56,858 nt of DNA from Leptospira ainlahdjerensis (GCF_016919175.1 NZ_JAFFPU010000018.1:1-56858); one strand, 5' to 3'. Shown: positions 21,512 to 33,237, numbered from the stretch's first letter. A program made the numbers and translations. Notes: generated by a model from the letters alone, not told the origin.

Positions 21512-22165
21512 ATGAATTTTCGCAAGATGACCCGATTTCGTTTTCGATATCTCCTTTGGTTGCTCTTACCTTTGAGTTTCCAACTCGTTCTCGCGCCGCT
21601 CGCGGGAGCGCTGGGTCAAAAAAAGACCCTCCTCGATGAAGAAACCGTCGAGATCAAAGCCATTCAAGCGTACATCCTGGAGGTCCGACCTTCCCTTTCT
21701 CAGGAATCTCTTCAAAAACTCTCTCAGGTCATTCTTCAAGAATCCCGCCGGTTGGAACTGGAATCCTGCACCTTCCGTTGTTCTGACACGGACAAAGTGA
21801 GCCTTCTGATCGGACTCATTCATCTTGAATCCGAATTTAAGGCGACAGCTCGTTCCCCGAAAGGCGCCAGAGGTTTTATGCAAATCATGCCGACCACCGC
21901 AACCTGGCTTTCCAAGAAGGAAGGCTGGAAAACTTCTTCGGAAGACCTTCAGAAGCCCGAAGTGAACATTCACCTGGGAGTTTCCTACTTAAACGATCTT
22001 TTAGAACTCAGAAAAGGAGACACCGAAAAAGCGCTCCTCTCCTACAACGCAGGACCGGGAGCCGTCGATCGTTGGGGTGGAGTTCCGGAATACAACGAGA
22101 TCATACTTTCCAACCAAGCTCGTTATTTAGAATTGAGAGAAGAGGTCGCAAACGCTCTTCGCTAA
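21512..22165 (+). CDS. Lytic transglycosylase, SLT family
   Basis: A 217-residue exported enzyme that cleaves the glycan strands of peptidoglycan with formation of 1,6-anhydromuramic ends. After an N-terminal signal (LLWLLLPLSFQLVLAPLAGA) the SLT domain (about 85-215) shows the catalytic Glu in LIHLESEF, then SPKGARGFMQIMPTTATWL and the C-terminal LLSYNAGPGAVDRWGG, the three classical Slt70 motifs. The enzyme is short, with no extra domains. ATG 21512 is fixed by GGAGG 6 bases upstream; an earlier ATG at 21476 falls inside the upstream palindrome and is not used. It is convergent with the binding-protein gene at 22201. Confidence 0.92.
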   Translation: MNFRKMTRFRFRYLLWLLLPLSFQLVLAPLAGALGQKKTLLDEETVEIKAIQAYILEVRPSLSQESLQKLSQVILQESRRLELESCTFRCSDTDKVSLLIGLIHLESEFKATARSPKGARGFMQIMPTTATWLSKKEGWKTSSEDLQKPEVNIHLGVSYLNDLLELRKGDTEKALLSYNAGPGAVDRWGGVPEYNEIILSNQARYLELREEVANALR

Positions 22166-22174
22166 AACCAAAAT

Positions 22175-22206
22175 CCTTGGGAGTTATTATAAGAATTCTC
22201 TCAAGG
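22175..22206. terminator. Bidirectional hairpin over a stop codon
   Basis: CCTTGGGAG and CTCTCAAGG pair with one G-U wobble (9 bp) around a 14-base AT-rich loop. It sits between convergent genes and covers the stop codon of the solute-binding protein (22201-22203), so it can serve both transcripts. Confidence 0.55.
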
Positions 22207-23091
22207 AACCCAATCTGATTTATTAAAATACTTATCTTCCAACTCGCGAAGAACCCCGGAGCGAGTGAGTTCCGAAATGAAAAAATCAAAATTACGAACA
22301 AAAACAGGATCGGCGATCGGAAAGGCGGCGCTGATATCTTCCCTCTGAACCTGCTCTAAAAGTGGGCGAAAATTGGAAGCGATCGATTTTTCTTTGAGAA
22401 GAATTCCCTTGATATAAAAAGAATCCGCCACAAGACAATTTGCGGTTCCGTTCTTCACGGCTTCCCAGGCGGAAGGAGTGTCTCCGTAGGTAAAGATACG
22501 GTTGTTCTTAAAATTCTTGAGAAGGTATTCGTGACGATTGGAAAAAGAACGTACTGCAAAAGTGATTCCGCTTAAGTCTTGTAAGTCGAGAATGTTTCGG
22601 AAACTCTGAGTCGTAATGATACTTCCCTCCGGTGGAGGAGGAAGCGCTGTCTTTCGAATCAAGGCCGCAGGTGTAGAAAACAGATAAGCGGAGCTAAATC
22701 GAACTTTTTGAGACCTTTCCAAATTGCTTGAGATTCCGGATAACGCGATGTCCGCATCTTTTTTTTTGATCGCTTCCGCGTATTCGGCGAACTCCGGATA
22801 AGAAATAAATTTGAATTTTACGCCGAGAAAATCCGCATACATTTTTCCCAATTCATAATCAAAACCGGGAAAACCCTCCTTTGCGTTGGGAACATAAAAC
22901 GGTTCATCCGCCTGGTTTCCGGCGACTTTCAATTCTCCCTTTTCTAAAATTTCCTTCAACCTCGAAGAATTATAAAACTTGAATATATTTTCTTCCGCAT
23001 GAATGGAATTCACCGGTATTCGATTCCAAAGAGAAAACGATCCCAGAAAAACCCAAAATAAGATGCGTTTTATTAGAATTTTCCGAAACAT
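22201..23091 (-). CDS. Periplasmic solute-binding protein, family 3
   Basis: A 296-residue binding protein of the SBP_bac_3 family, which captures amino acids or similar small molecules for ABC importers. A signal peptide (about 1-30) ends before EENIFKF. The mature part has the family opening LKEILEKGELKVAGNQADEPF, then GFPGFDYELGKMYADFLGV and KKDADIALSGISSNLERSQKVRFSSAY. No permease or ATPase gene lies next to it, so it may serve a remote transporter or be a sensor or orphan. A strong GAGGAG site precedes ATG 23091. Confidence 0.88.
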   Translation of the reverse strand: MFRKILIKRILFWVFLGSFSLWNRIPVNSIHAEENIFKFYNSSRLKEILEKGELKVAGNQADEPFYVPNAKEGFPGFDYELGKMYADFLGVKFKFISYPEFAEYAEAIKKKDADIALSGISSNLERSQKVRFSSAYLFSTPAALIRKTALPPPPEGSIITTQSFRNILDLQDLSGITFAVRSFSNRHEYLLKNFKNNRIFTYGDTPSAWEAVKNGTANCLVADSFYIKGILLKEKSIASNFRPLLEQVQREDISAAFPIADPVFVRNFDFFISELTRSGVLRELEDKYFNKSDWVP

Positions 23092-23473
23092 TTTAAACTC
23101 CTCCTCTTTCCAAAGAAATCCACCGCTCCATTGGAGTTTTCTTTACAGGAGTTCCTACAAAGAGGTTTACGATAGAAAACCATCTCCTCAAAACCCTATA
23201 TGAAATTTTCCCGGTAAAAAATCCAAAATTTATTTTCCTCTTTATCCACAAAACATGGCGTTTTTTTAAAATCGTGCTCCATCTCAGTCTTGTTGGGATT
23301 TCTACCACGGTGTTTTTTCTATAAAATTTTTGATAAAGAGTTTCAAGTCTAAATCCGTTTTTTTATTTTCAGAAAATTCTTTTCGGATCACTCTTTACTC
23401 TTTCTAAGAAATATTTTTTTAGAATTTTCAGGTTGAATCGATCTCCGAAGTTTTCTTTTGATCTCGAGCTAAC
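23092..23473. other. Intergenic region with a single repeat core
   Basis: 382 bases without a gene between acetoacetyl-CoA synthetase and the binding protein, both on the minus strand. One inverted GTAGGAACTC core (as GAGTTCCTAC) lies at 23149-23158. AT-rich sequence near 23290-23450 may hold the binding-protein promoter, but I cannot place it. Confidence 0.5.
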
Positions 23474-25456
23474 CTAATCCTCGTTCAATTCCTTTATATT
23501 TTTATAATATTCTAAACATTCAGGATTACTCAAGGCTTCTTTATTCGTAACGGGCTCGCCTTGTACAGTTCTTTTTACCGCGATCTCCACTTTCTTCATA
23601 TTGATCGTATAGGGAATATCGGGAACCGGAACGATCTTCGAAGGAACGTGCCTCGGGGAAACCTTGTCTCGAATTTCTTTCCTTAGGGTTTGAACCAAAG
23701 AATCTTCCAAAGTTTTTCCGGACGCCATCTTGAGAAATAAAACGATTCTTACGTCTTCTTTCCAATCCTGACCGATGATCACCGAATCGGCGATTTCGGG
23801 AAAGGTCTCAATCAAACTGTAAAGATCCGCAGTTCCGATTCTTACACCGCCCGGATTGAGAGTCGCATCCGAACGTCCGTAGACGACAAGACCTCCGTTC
23901 TTTTTTAACTCTGCAAAATCTCCGTGACACCAAACGCCGGGGAAAGTTTCAAAATAGGCCGACTTATATTTTTTTCCCTCCGGGTCTTTCCAAAAAGTAA
24001 GAGGCATCGAAGGGAACGGTTGTTTACAGACAAGTTCTCCTTTTTCTTCGATCACCGACTTTCCGGATTCATCCCAGATTTCCACATCCATTCCAAGACC
24101 TCTGCACTGAATTTCACCCGCGCGAACAGGAAGAATCGGATTGCCTAACGCAAAACATCCGTTGAGATCGGTTCCCCCCGAGATGGAGGAAAGTTGAAGA
24201 TCCGACTTCCAATTTTGATAGACGTATCGAAATCCGGAAGAAGTCAGAGGAGACCCCGTGGAAAGAACGGCCCTCATCGAAGAAAGATCCAAACCCTTCG
24301 GTTGAAATCCCGACTTCTCCAACGTAAGAATGTATTTCGCTCCGACTCCGAAGACGTTGACTTTTTCTTCGGCGGCGACCTGAAAGAGAATCTCCGGACT
24401 CGGATGAAACGGATTACCGTCGAACAAAACGACCGTAGCTCCGACCGATAAAGAACTCACGAGCCAGTTCCACATCATCCAACCGCAGGTCGTATAATAA
24501 AAGATCCTTTCTCCTTCTTTGAGATCGGTATGAAGAACGAGTTCCTTCCAGTGATTGAGAAGAACTCCCGCGCCTTGCACCATACATTTCGGAAGACCGG
24601 TCGTTCCGGAAGAATACATGATATAAACCGGATGATCCATTCCAACCTGAAAAAACTCCGGTTCCGCTCCGAAATTCTCCTGGAGAATACTTTCTAAAAA
24701 TTGAATATTCTTCTTCGGATAATTTTCCGGCAGGTCGGTCCGAGTTTGATTCTTAAAATGAAGAAATCCGTTTTTATAATCGGAGACGATCACGGCTTCC
24801 AAGGAAGGAATCGAGGAAAGAATCTGGGTCAGATTCTCCGTAAGAGAAAGATCCTTTCCCTTAAAGGAATAACGGTCCGTCGTAAATAGGATCTTCGGTT
24901 CGATTTGTCCAAAACGATCGAGCACCCCTTTCGCTCCGAAATCGGGGGAACAAGAACTCCAAATTGCTCCGATCGAAGTGGCGGCGAGCATAGCAATCAC
25001 GGTTTCGGGGACGTTCGGCATGAGCCCGACCACTCGATCTCCGGGATGAACTCCTCTTTTTTTTAGATCTTTGGCGAGAGCTCCCACATAACTCCGCAAT
25101 TCCGCATAACTGAGTTCTCTTCTGGAACCGTCCTCTCCTCTGTAGATCAGAGCCGGAAAGGAATCCTTTCTTCGAAGAAGATTCTCCGCAAAGTTGAGTT
25201 TGGCTCCGGGAAAAAAAAGGGAATCGGTAAAATTCTCGCCTTTTTTGTAAGCGATCTCATAGGTTTTTGAATGAACGAAGCTGGAAAAGTTCCAGATACT
25301 TTCCCAAAAAGCTCCTACATCCTCCACGGACCAGGAACGGAGCTCTTCAAAGTTGGCAAACGAGAGCCCTTTTTTTTCTTTTAGAAATTTTTGATAACGG
25401 ATTAAATTGGAGGATTCGATTTGTTGAGAGGAAGGCGCCCATAGCTCTTGATGCAT
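23474..25456 (-). CDS. Acetoacetyl-CoA synthetase (acetoacetate-CoA ligase)
   Basis: A 660-residue acyl-adenylate-forming ligase that activates acetoacetate with ATP and CoA. The N-terminus (ELWAPSSQQIESSNLIRYQKF) is the opening typical of the acetoacetate-CoA ligase branch. Core motifs are MYSSGTTGLPKCMVQ (P-loop), TTCGWMMWNWLVSSL, the Asp of VYGRSDATLNPGGVRIGTADLY, and the C-terminal catalytic Lys in YTINMKKVEIAVKR. Length fits the family (about 650). Acetoacetate use ties in with branched-chain and ketone metabolism; the acyl-CoA dehydrogenase at 3143 is too distant to imply linkage. The gene appears to be monocistronic. Confidence 0.92.
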   Translation of the reverse strand: MHQELWAPSSQQIESSNLIRYQKFLKEKKGLSFANFEELRSWSVEDVGAFWESIWNFSSFVHSKTYEIAYKKGENFTDSLFFPGAKLNFAENLLRRKDSFPALIYRGEDGSRRELSYAELRSYVGALAKDLKKRGVHPGDRVVGLMPNVPETVIAMLAATSIGAIWSSCSPDFGAKGVLDRFGQIEPKILFTTDRYSFKGKDLSLTENLTQILSSIPSLEAVIVSDYKNGFLHFKNQTRTDLPENYPKKNIQFLESILQENFGAEPEFFQVGMDHPVYIMYSSGTTGLPKCMVQGAGVLLNHWKELVLHTDLKEGERIFYYTTCGWMMWNWLVSSLSVGATVVLFDGNPFHPSPEILFQVAAEEKVNVFGVGAKYILTLEKSGFQPKGLDLSSMRAVLSTGSPLTSSGFRYVYQNWKSDLQLSSISGGTDLNGCFALGNPILPVRAGEIQCRGLGMDVEIWDESGKSVIEEKGELVCKQPFPSMPLTFWKDPEGKKYKSAYFETFPGVWCHGDFAELKKNGGLVVYGRSDATLNPGGVRIGTADLYSLIETFPEIADSVIIGQDWKEDVRIVLFLKMASGKTLEDSLVQTLRKEIRDKVSPRHVPSKIVPVPDIPYTINMKKVEIAVKRTVQGEPVTNKEALSNPECLEYYKNIKELNED

Positions 25457-25508
25457 GAAAAATCTCTATTTTTATTTTTTGGACTCTATTACATTTTTTT
25501 CGAAAGGC

Positions 25509-25539
<31 letters not shown>

Positions 25540-25586
25540 GGACGCTTCTGTAGGTTTAGAAAAAAATAAATCCGAGAAATAGTCCA

Positions 25587-25991
25587 TTGAACTCATTCGA
25601 ACATATACACACGGCCGAAATCATTCTCATTGCCTCCGGGATTCTTTACACACTTCACGGCCTGATTCACCAATTGATCGTGGGAGCCGCCGTCGGATTC
25701 TTCCAATTTCCGGATGAAAGACAGTCTCGTTTGATTCTCATGATGTGGATTACGACCGGGGCGTTTATGAGTTTTTTGGGATTTCTTCCTTCGATTTTAA
25801 TCTTATTCTACGGTCCACAACCTGCGGTAGTCGCCACCTTGATTACGGAAAACATCGCGATCGGCTTTCTTACCCTGCACATCTTTTTATCTGGTTACAA
25901 GACTCACACACAACCGGTGAAGATCGGATTCTTCTTTAGCCTTGGTTTTACGGTCATCCTCGCAGGATATCTTTTCTCTTTGAGATTCTAA
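25587..25991 (+). CDS. Small four-helix membrane protein, unknown function
   Basis: A 134-residue integral membrane protein with four hydrophobic segments (about 8-35, 48-70, 76-98 and 110-130) and His residues in the first (HIHTAEIILIASGILYTLHG). I do not recognise the family. The start is TTG 25587, with only a weak GAG upstream; no in-frame ATG gives a better fit. It is divergent from the acetoacetyl-CoA synthetase and stands alone. Confidence 0.6.
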   Translation: MNSFEHIHTAEIILIASGILYTLHGLIHQLIVGAAVGFFQFPDERQSRLILMMWITTGAFMSFLGFLPSILILFYGPQPAVVATLITENIAIGFLTLHIFLSGYKTHTQPVKIGFFFSLGFTVILAGYLFSLRF

Positions 25992-26493
25992 ACCGGAGAA
26001 TAGGATCTCTCGTCCAGGAAAGCCTCATTTTTTTTCGGAAAGGAGAAGAATCAAATTTCGTTCCGAGGAAATGCATCTTCGGGTGGAAGCCTCACACGCC
26101 CCTGCTTTCAATCGCAAAAAAAATCTGTCGTAAAAACGCCTCCCTAAAACTCGCTCGGGCGCGCCTCTCATCGCATAACCTGACCCACAAGGTGAAAGGA
26201 ACTGTAACAAGAATCGACCAACAAAGAAAGGTTTTTGTAGGAGTTCCTAGCCGGGAATTTTTACTTGCAAAATTAGAATTTTGTGATAGAGGAAAATCTG
26301 CCGTGGTTTTTTCCACCACCCTCCCCTCCACCCGAAATTTGGGTGGGGCCCGCGACTTTCACGGAGGACGTCGGAGTTCCGACAGATTCTCCTTGAGGTT
26401 CCAAATTCGCGGGTAAGGATATGCTACGAATGATTTCCCAACTCCGTTGGGAACCAACGGCAACGCTCCGCTGCCTTTTGGCAACATCGTCCC
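25992..26493. other. GC-richer, palindrome-rich intergenic region
   Basis: 502 bases without a supportable gene. It is more GC-rich than its neighbours and holds short frames with unusual Arg/Cys-rich composition (minus strand, 26025-26210), a variant repeat core GTAGGAGTTCCTAG at 26237, the CCACCC/GGGTGG hairpin at 26328-26346 and the palindrome cluster at 26435-26509. It looks like an assembly of intergenic repeat elements. Confidence 0.5.
26328..26346. repeat. CCACCC/GGGTGG hairpin
   Basis: CCACCC and GGGTGG flank a 7-base GAAATTT loop that itself is partly self-complementary. It lies in the GC-rich intergenic block and follows a pyrimidine-rich run. It could be a terminator or part of a dispersed intergenic element. 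Confidence 0.5.
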
Positions 26494-26509
26494 TTACGGG
26501 GACGATGTT
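26435..26509. repeat. Cluster of nested palindromes ending over a stop codon
   Basis: At least four hairpins lie within 75 bases: TTCCCAAC/GTTGGGAA (26435-26453), the overlapping alternative CGTTGG/CCAACG (26445-26459), GGCA/TGCC and GCC/GGC near 26458-26482, and AACATCGTCCC/GGGACGATGTT (26483-26509, 11-bp stem). The loop of the last contains the stop codon (26494-26496) of the PTPS gene on the minus strand. The first two share bases and cannot form together. Confidence 0.75.
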
Positions 26510-26904
26510 GGCTCAAAATAGGCTAGGTTTTCCGGGCCTTCGTGGATCACGATTCGATCGACTTTACCGCCCGCAGCATGAACGCTTTCCTTGAGATAGT
26601 GATAAAACCATCGGGCGATATTTTCGGAAGTCGGATTGATCTTTTTGAATTCTTCCAAATCGTTGATGAGAATATGATCGAGCTCTCCGACGAGCTCTTT
26701 GAGCTTCTGTTTCGAGGTAAGAAAATCAAAACTGATCCCGTCTTCGCCGATGTTCTTTTTTCCAGAGAGAAAGAGTTCCACCTTCCAGGAATGACCGTGG
26801 ATCGGTTCGTCGGAACCGTCCGGGAAATACCGGTAAAGGTAATGAGAGGATTCAAATCTTTCCTCGATACGAATGTAAAATCTTCCGGTTTCTTCAAAAA
26901 ACAT
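26494..26904 (-). CDS. 6-pyruvoyltetrahydropterin synthase family, PTPS-III-like
   Basis: A 136-residue PTPS/QueD-family enzyme. The zinc ligands are the His of ESSHYLYRY and the two of IHGHSWKVE; other family motifs are LDHILIND, PTSENIARWFYHYL and IHEGPENLAYF (substrate-binding Glu). The catalytic Cys that QueD and PTPS carry just before HGH is missing; the sequence there is SDEPIHGH, with acidic residues. PTPS-III enzymes have Glu in place of this Cys and convert dihydroneopterin to 6-hydroxymethyldihydropterin, bypassing FolB in folate synthesis; they are reported from spirochaetes. I infer a folate role rather than queuosine. Its stop codon sits in the loop of a long hairpin. It is divergent from the DUF1858 gene. 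Confidence 0.85.
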   Translation of the reverse strand: MFFEETGRFYIRIEERFESSHYLYRYFPDGSDEPIHGHSWKVELFLSGKKNIGEDGISFDFLTSKQKLKELVGELDHILINDLEEFKKINPTSENIARWFYHYLKESVHAAGGKVDRIVIHEGPENLAYFEPTSSP

Positions 26905-26909
26905 AGCTC

Positions 26910-26937
26910 TTGACTTTCTTTCCCAGGTCTATATATT
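26910..26937 (+). promoter_or_regulatory. Sigma-70-like promoter of the DUF1858 gene
   Basis: TTGACT at 26910 and TATATT at 26932 are separated by 16 bases, each differing from consensus by one base. Transcription would begin near 26944, leaving a leader of about 128 bases before the start codon at 27072. Confidence 0.65.
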
Positions 26938-26943
26938 GGAAGC

Positions 26944-27071
26944 TACTGCACTGGAGAGATGGTTTCGTGAAAGAAACGGGATTTCCAGCCGGTGAATGCA
27001 CCGTTTAGCAGGAGCAAAATGCTTCGCGAAAATAGTTTCCCTGCGAGTATTTTAGTGATAGGAGATATACA
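26944..27071 (+). ncRNA. Structured 5' leader, possible regulatory RNA
   Basis: Three stems can be drawn: CTGG/CCAG (near 26951 and 26985) enclosing GTTTC/GAAAC; CGGTG/CACCG near 26990-27003; and GCAGG/CCTGC near 27009-27045 enclosing AGCA/TGCT. A ribosome site AGGAG follows 8 bases before ATG 27072. I compared it by eye with glycine, THF, cobalamin, TPP and SAM aptamers and found only partial resemblance (GGAGAGA, GGTGAATGCACC), so no known class is assigned. Confidence 0.4.
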
Positions 27072-27299
<228 letters not shown>

Positions 27300-27647
27300 G
27301 ATTTTTCCTCCCGGAGATTTTCTCCGGGAATTACTTCTCCTCGTTTTCCAAGTTTTCTTCTCCAGAATTTGTCTTTTTTTTCTCGTTCATTCTTCCCTTT
27401 TCCTCAATCCGTTCCACTTTGAATTTCTACGCTTCCGTTCTGGAAACGACTCTTTTCGGAAGGATCGATACCAACACTGATTCGTTCTCTTGAAATCGAC
27501 GAGAAGTTGCACTTTTTATAATATTCTTTCCTTTCTATAGTTCGCGCTTCGGCTTTGAATTTTGATGAGTGACAGAAATCTATATTCCCGATAGATAAGA
27601 ATTTAAGTTTTTGATTCTACCTTGAAATTCTATTTTCACTTCCTCCT
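27300..27647. other. Intergenic region
   Basis: 348 bases between the DUF1858 gene and the secreted protein at 27648. Besides the terminator-like hairpin I see nothing definite; the T/C-rich sequence gives one spurious plus-strand frame. Confidence 0.5.
27309..27329 (+). terminator. Hairpin after the DUF1858 gene
   Basis: TCCCGGAGA and TCTCCGGGA pair perfectly (9 bp) around a TTT loop, starting 9 bases after the stop. Downstream sequence is T/C-rich rather than a pure T-run, so termination is likely but not certain. Confidence 0.65.
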
Positions 27648-28411
27648 ATGATCACTCAAATTCACTTTTTCAAACGATGGTTCCAATTTCAAAGAATACT
27701 CTGGGTTCTCCTGTTTTCGATTTCTTTTTCCACAATCGAAGCTTTTACGATAGAAGTTTTTGTCCCTCTCTGCAACGGAACGCAACTCGCCTGCGGAAAA
27801 GGGAAGGCCGGCGATCCTCGTTCCTTGGAAGGAAATTTATATTGGGGAGGCGCTTTCGGAGCGGAAACTTTTTTAAAAAAGGCGTCCGGATTTCGAGTGT
27901 TGGAAAGAAAAGACGGAATTTCTTCTTCTCCGATCCTAAGAGATTTAGTGTTAGAAAGGACTCCGAAAAAAGGAGAAACGAAAGTGGTTCTTATCTTACA
28001 CGCCTATGCGGGAGATAAAATCGACGACGCGTTAGTCGACTTCTTAAACGCTGCGGGCAACTCGAATTCAAATACGGATTTAGTTGTTTGGGCGGGGCAC
28101 GATCGTCTGATGGATCGATTTCCGCCTGAAATCAAAAGGCTCAAAGCGGCTTCTTCCAAACCCGCCGTTGTGCTCGCCTGTGAAAGTGAAAAGTATTTCG
28201 GTCCGGTCCTTCGCTCTTTGTATGTTCCTCAGGTTGCGATGACAAGAACCTTTATGGCCCCGGAAGCTTATCTTTTAGAAGCGTTAGCCGGCACCGTTGC
28301 AAAGTCTGGTCTCAAAGATAAAAAGGCGATTCGATCCTCTCTTGTCGCGGCTTATGCGAAGTACCAGAGAATTTCCTCACGCGCCTCCGGAACCGTTTTC
28401 TCAAAGGTGGA

Positions 28412-28415
<4 letters not shown>
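27648..28415 (+). CDS. Secreted protein, possible caspase/CHAT-like core
   Basis: A 255-residue exported protein that I do not recognise by name. Residues 1-32 form a signal peptide ([17 protein letters not shown]). The mature part resembles the caspase-like (CHAT/C14/C25) fold in its order of elements: a strand [17 protein letters not shown], a strand ending in VVWAGHD (possible catalytic His), then about 25 residues later PAVVLACES, like the LSACET of CHAT peptidases (possible catalytic Cys), followed by helix-rich sequence ending [13 protein letters not shown], where CHAT proteins have a similar helix. This is pattern reading and is not a firm assignment. No good ribosome site precedes ATG 27648. 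Its stop overlaps the convergent gene's stop (TTAG). Confidence 0.7.
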
Positions 28416-29270
<855 letters not shown>

Positions 29271-29284
<14 letters not shown>

Positions 29285-29482
29285 AATTCTCGACTGAAGT
29301 TCGAGCCTGTCTTAAAATACTTCGTAAAGTTTCGATCGCAATTTCTTTATGAACCGGAACTATCGTAGTCAGGGTGCCAACTTCGGTAGCTTTTATGAAT
29401 TTTATGTGACTTCCCTTTTGAGAGACTTCTCGAAATCCGGCGGCTTCTAATTTTTTTTTTGACTTCCCGAAATGAGAGCGAT
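29271..29482 (-). pseudogene. hicA: hicA toxin gene, frameshifted at an A10 run
   Basis: Downstream of hicB the minus strand encodes LEAAGFREVSQKGSHIKFIK and then [20 protein letters not shown], the double-stranded-RNA-binding fold of HicA mRNA interferases with the catalytic His in QKGSH. This frame runs 60 codons from 29450 to a TAA at 29271. The expected upstream ISG motif (ISGS, from 29473) lies in another frame; the two are joined by a run of ten A (T on the plus strand, 29451-29460). No ATG, GTG or TTG starts the toxin frame. One base more in the run would restore a single frame, though even then no standard start follows the hicB stop. Confidence 0.75.
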
Positions 29483-29689
29483 CTAAGCGACACTCACTTC
29501 GGCCTGAAATTTTTTGATTTCCGGAAGAATCGTAGCAATCGGTGATTTAAAATGTAATTCCATCGCTTCTTTCAAATTGACCGATGCTTCTTCCTCAGCT
29601 TCTCCTTGGCTTGCAATATCCACTTCGAGGCACTGAGCAACGAATAAACCTTCTTCTTGCCAAACGCTTGCTGTAAAGGATTGTTTCAT
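29483..29689 (-). CDS. hicB: HicB-family antitoxin
   Basis: A 68-residue antitoxin of the short HicB type, with the partial RNase H-like fold only. Family features are FTASVWQEEGLFVAQCLEVDIASQGEAEEEASVNLKEAME split over the central region, where VAQCLEVDIASQG is the typical strand-turn. It would bind and silence HicA. There is no separate C-terminal DNA-binding domain. I start at ATG 29689 because the family begins there; the frame runs back to 29770. The order is hicB then hicA. The toxin frame is broken, so the antitoxin may be a leftover or may act on HicA from elsewhere. An inverted repeat (29735-29773) lies upstream. Confidence 0.85.
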   Translation of the reverse strand: MKQSFTASVWQEEGLFVAQCLEVDIASQGEAEEEASVNLKEAMELHFKSPIATILPEIKKFQAEVSVA

Positions 29690-29734
29690 ATCACTAAAAT
29701 AGAAACTGATTTGGGAAAATTGTCCAATCTTTTT

Positions 29735-29773
29735 CCCTTGCGATCCATATCTCCCGACGTGACAACGCAAGGG
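29735..29773. promoter_or_regulatory. Inverted repeat upstream of hicB
   Basis: CCCTTGCG and CGCAAGGG are exact complements 23 bases apart, between the rodA stop (29796) and the hicB start (29689). It could be the rodA 3'-end hairpin or a hicB operator; there is no T-run on the rodA strand after it (AAAAAG). Confidence 0.4.
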
Positions 29774-29795
29774 GACCCTCTCAATAGAGAAAAAA

Positions 29796-31287
29796 TCAGT
29801 TTGCGTGTTTGCGACTTTTGATCGAAAGAATAATTCCCACCGCCGTCATGGACATGATTAAGTGTGATCCTCCGTAACTCATAAACGACAAAGGAATTCC
29901 GGTCACAGGCATAAGGCCGATCACGATTCCGATGTTGATCGCCATGTGATAGAAAAGAAGCGCAACGATCCCCGAGGCAAGCAAGGATCCGAAACGGTCC
30001 TTACTTTCGTAACTGATCTGAAGACCACGTAACGGAATCGAAAATAAAAAGAATAACAAGAATACGGACCCTAAAAATCCGGTCTGTTCCGCCCAAGAGG
30101 CAAAGATAAAATCGGTGCTCGCTTCCGGAACGTGCGGAATTCTTCCTTCCGTCATCTCGGCGTTCATCAATCCTTTTCCAAAAAATCTTCCGGAACCGAC
30201 CGCGGGTTTGGACGCGCGCAGTTGATAACCGGCGCCTTGTTTGAATTCTTCAGGATTTAAGAATGCGGTCAATCGTACGACCTGGTTTTCCCGGAAAGGG
30301 ACGGTCTTCATCACGACGACCGCAGAAATCAGACTGATCCCCAAGATCCCGAGTGGAATATAATATTGTCTTAATGTTCGACTTCCTCTCGCGATTCGGA
30401 TTCCCACCATCACAAGACTCGCCAGTAGAAAGATTCCTCCAAAGGTTAATAGCAATTTCTGATTAGAAAAAATCTTAAAGAAAAATCCACCTTCCAACTC
30501 AACGACCTGATCCACCGCTTCCCGAAGCGCGTTTAACGTCTTCGGCGTGAGGTTCGCGGCTTTCAGATCTTTTCCGTCGAGCGCGAGCCAGATCTTTCCT
30601 CCGAGTCGGTTGACCACCGATAAAAGATCGGTCTTTCCCGTTCTCTGCAAGAAGTCGGTGATATCGTTGATAAGAGTCAGCCTGGAATATTCCACGAACA
30701 TAGGAATCATCAGAGTGATTCCTCCTAACGTCAAAAGAGATCCTATGTGAAGGATGTCCGCTCCACCGAGAAAGAGCATCGTAAAAAGAATCGGCAAAAA
30801 GGAAACCGCGGTTCCAAAGTCAGGTTGCAGAAGAATGAAGATCATAGGAACGATTACGATCACGAACGGAATCGAAAGAACCGCAATATTCTTCATATCC
30901 TTTTCTTTCAGAACCATAAACTGTCCCAGAAGGATCACCGTGGATAACTTCGCGAACTCGGAAGCCTGGATCCCGATTGGACCTATTTTCAACCAAGAGC
31001 GCGCCCCCCTTCCCGAAGGCAAGTGACCGATCCCGGGAATCAAAGTGATCATCAAAAGAAAAACCGTAAACACATAGATCACAAGCGCATAGGCGCCTAA
31101 CAATTGATAGTTGATCCGAGAGACGAAATACATGATCACGAGACCGATGATAAAATAAAAAAGCTGTCTATACCATTTCCCCGGTCCGTCTTCGAAGTTG
31201 ACTTCTTGACTGTAAAGGGTCAACACGCTGCAAAGAACGACGATGACGACGGAGATTACTAAAAAGTAATCTATCTTTTCTATGGAC

Positions 31288-31301
<14 letters not shown>
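29796..31301 (-). CDS. rodA: Rod-shape peptidoglycan polymerase RodA
   Basis: A 501-residue SEDS-family glycosyltransferase of the inner membrane that polymerises lipid II for cell elongation with PBP2. SEDS signatures include [72 protein letters not shown] and the last-helix [15 protein letters not shown]. It is about 120 residues longer than E. coli RodA; the extra sequence lies between about 205 and 330 and includes a charged region and two further hydrophobic segments. The start is TTG 31301, preceded by GGAGGG and overlapping the end of mrdA by 14 bases. It is the last gene of the mre operon. Confidence 0.94.

Positions 31302-33237
<1,936 letters not shown>

Noticed and set aside
26025..26331. 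Minus-strand Arg/Cys-rich small proteins
   Set aside because: Two frames overlap in different phases, no ribosome site is present, and the region is made of palindromes and repeat cores.
26944..27071. Glycine or THF riboswitch
   Set aside because: GGAGAGA and GGTGAAT strings are shared, but the paired regions and the remaining conserved bases of either class are not in place.
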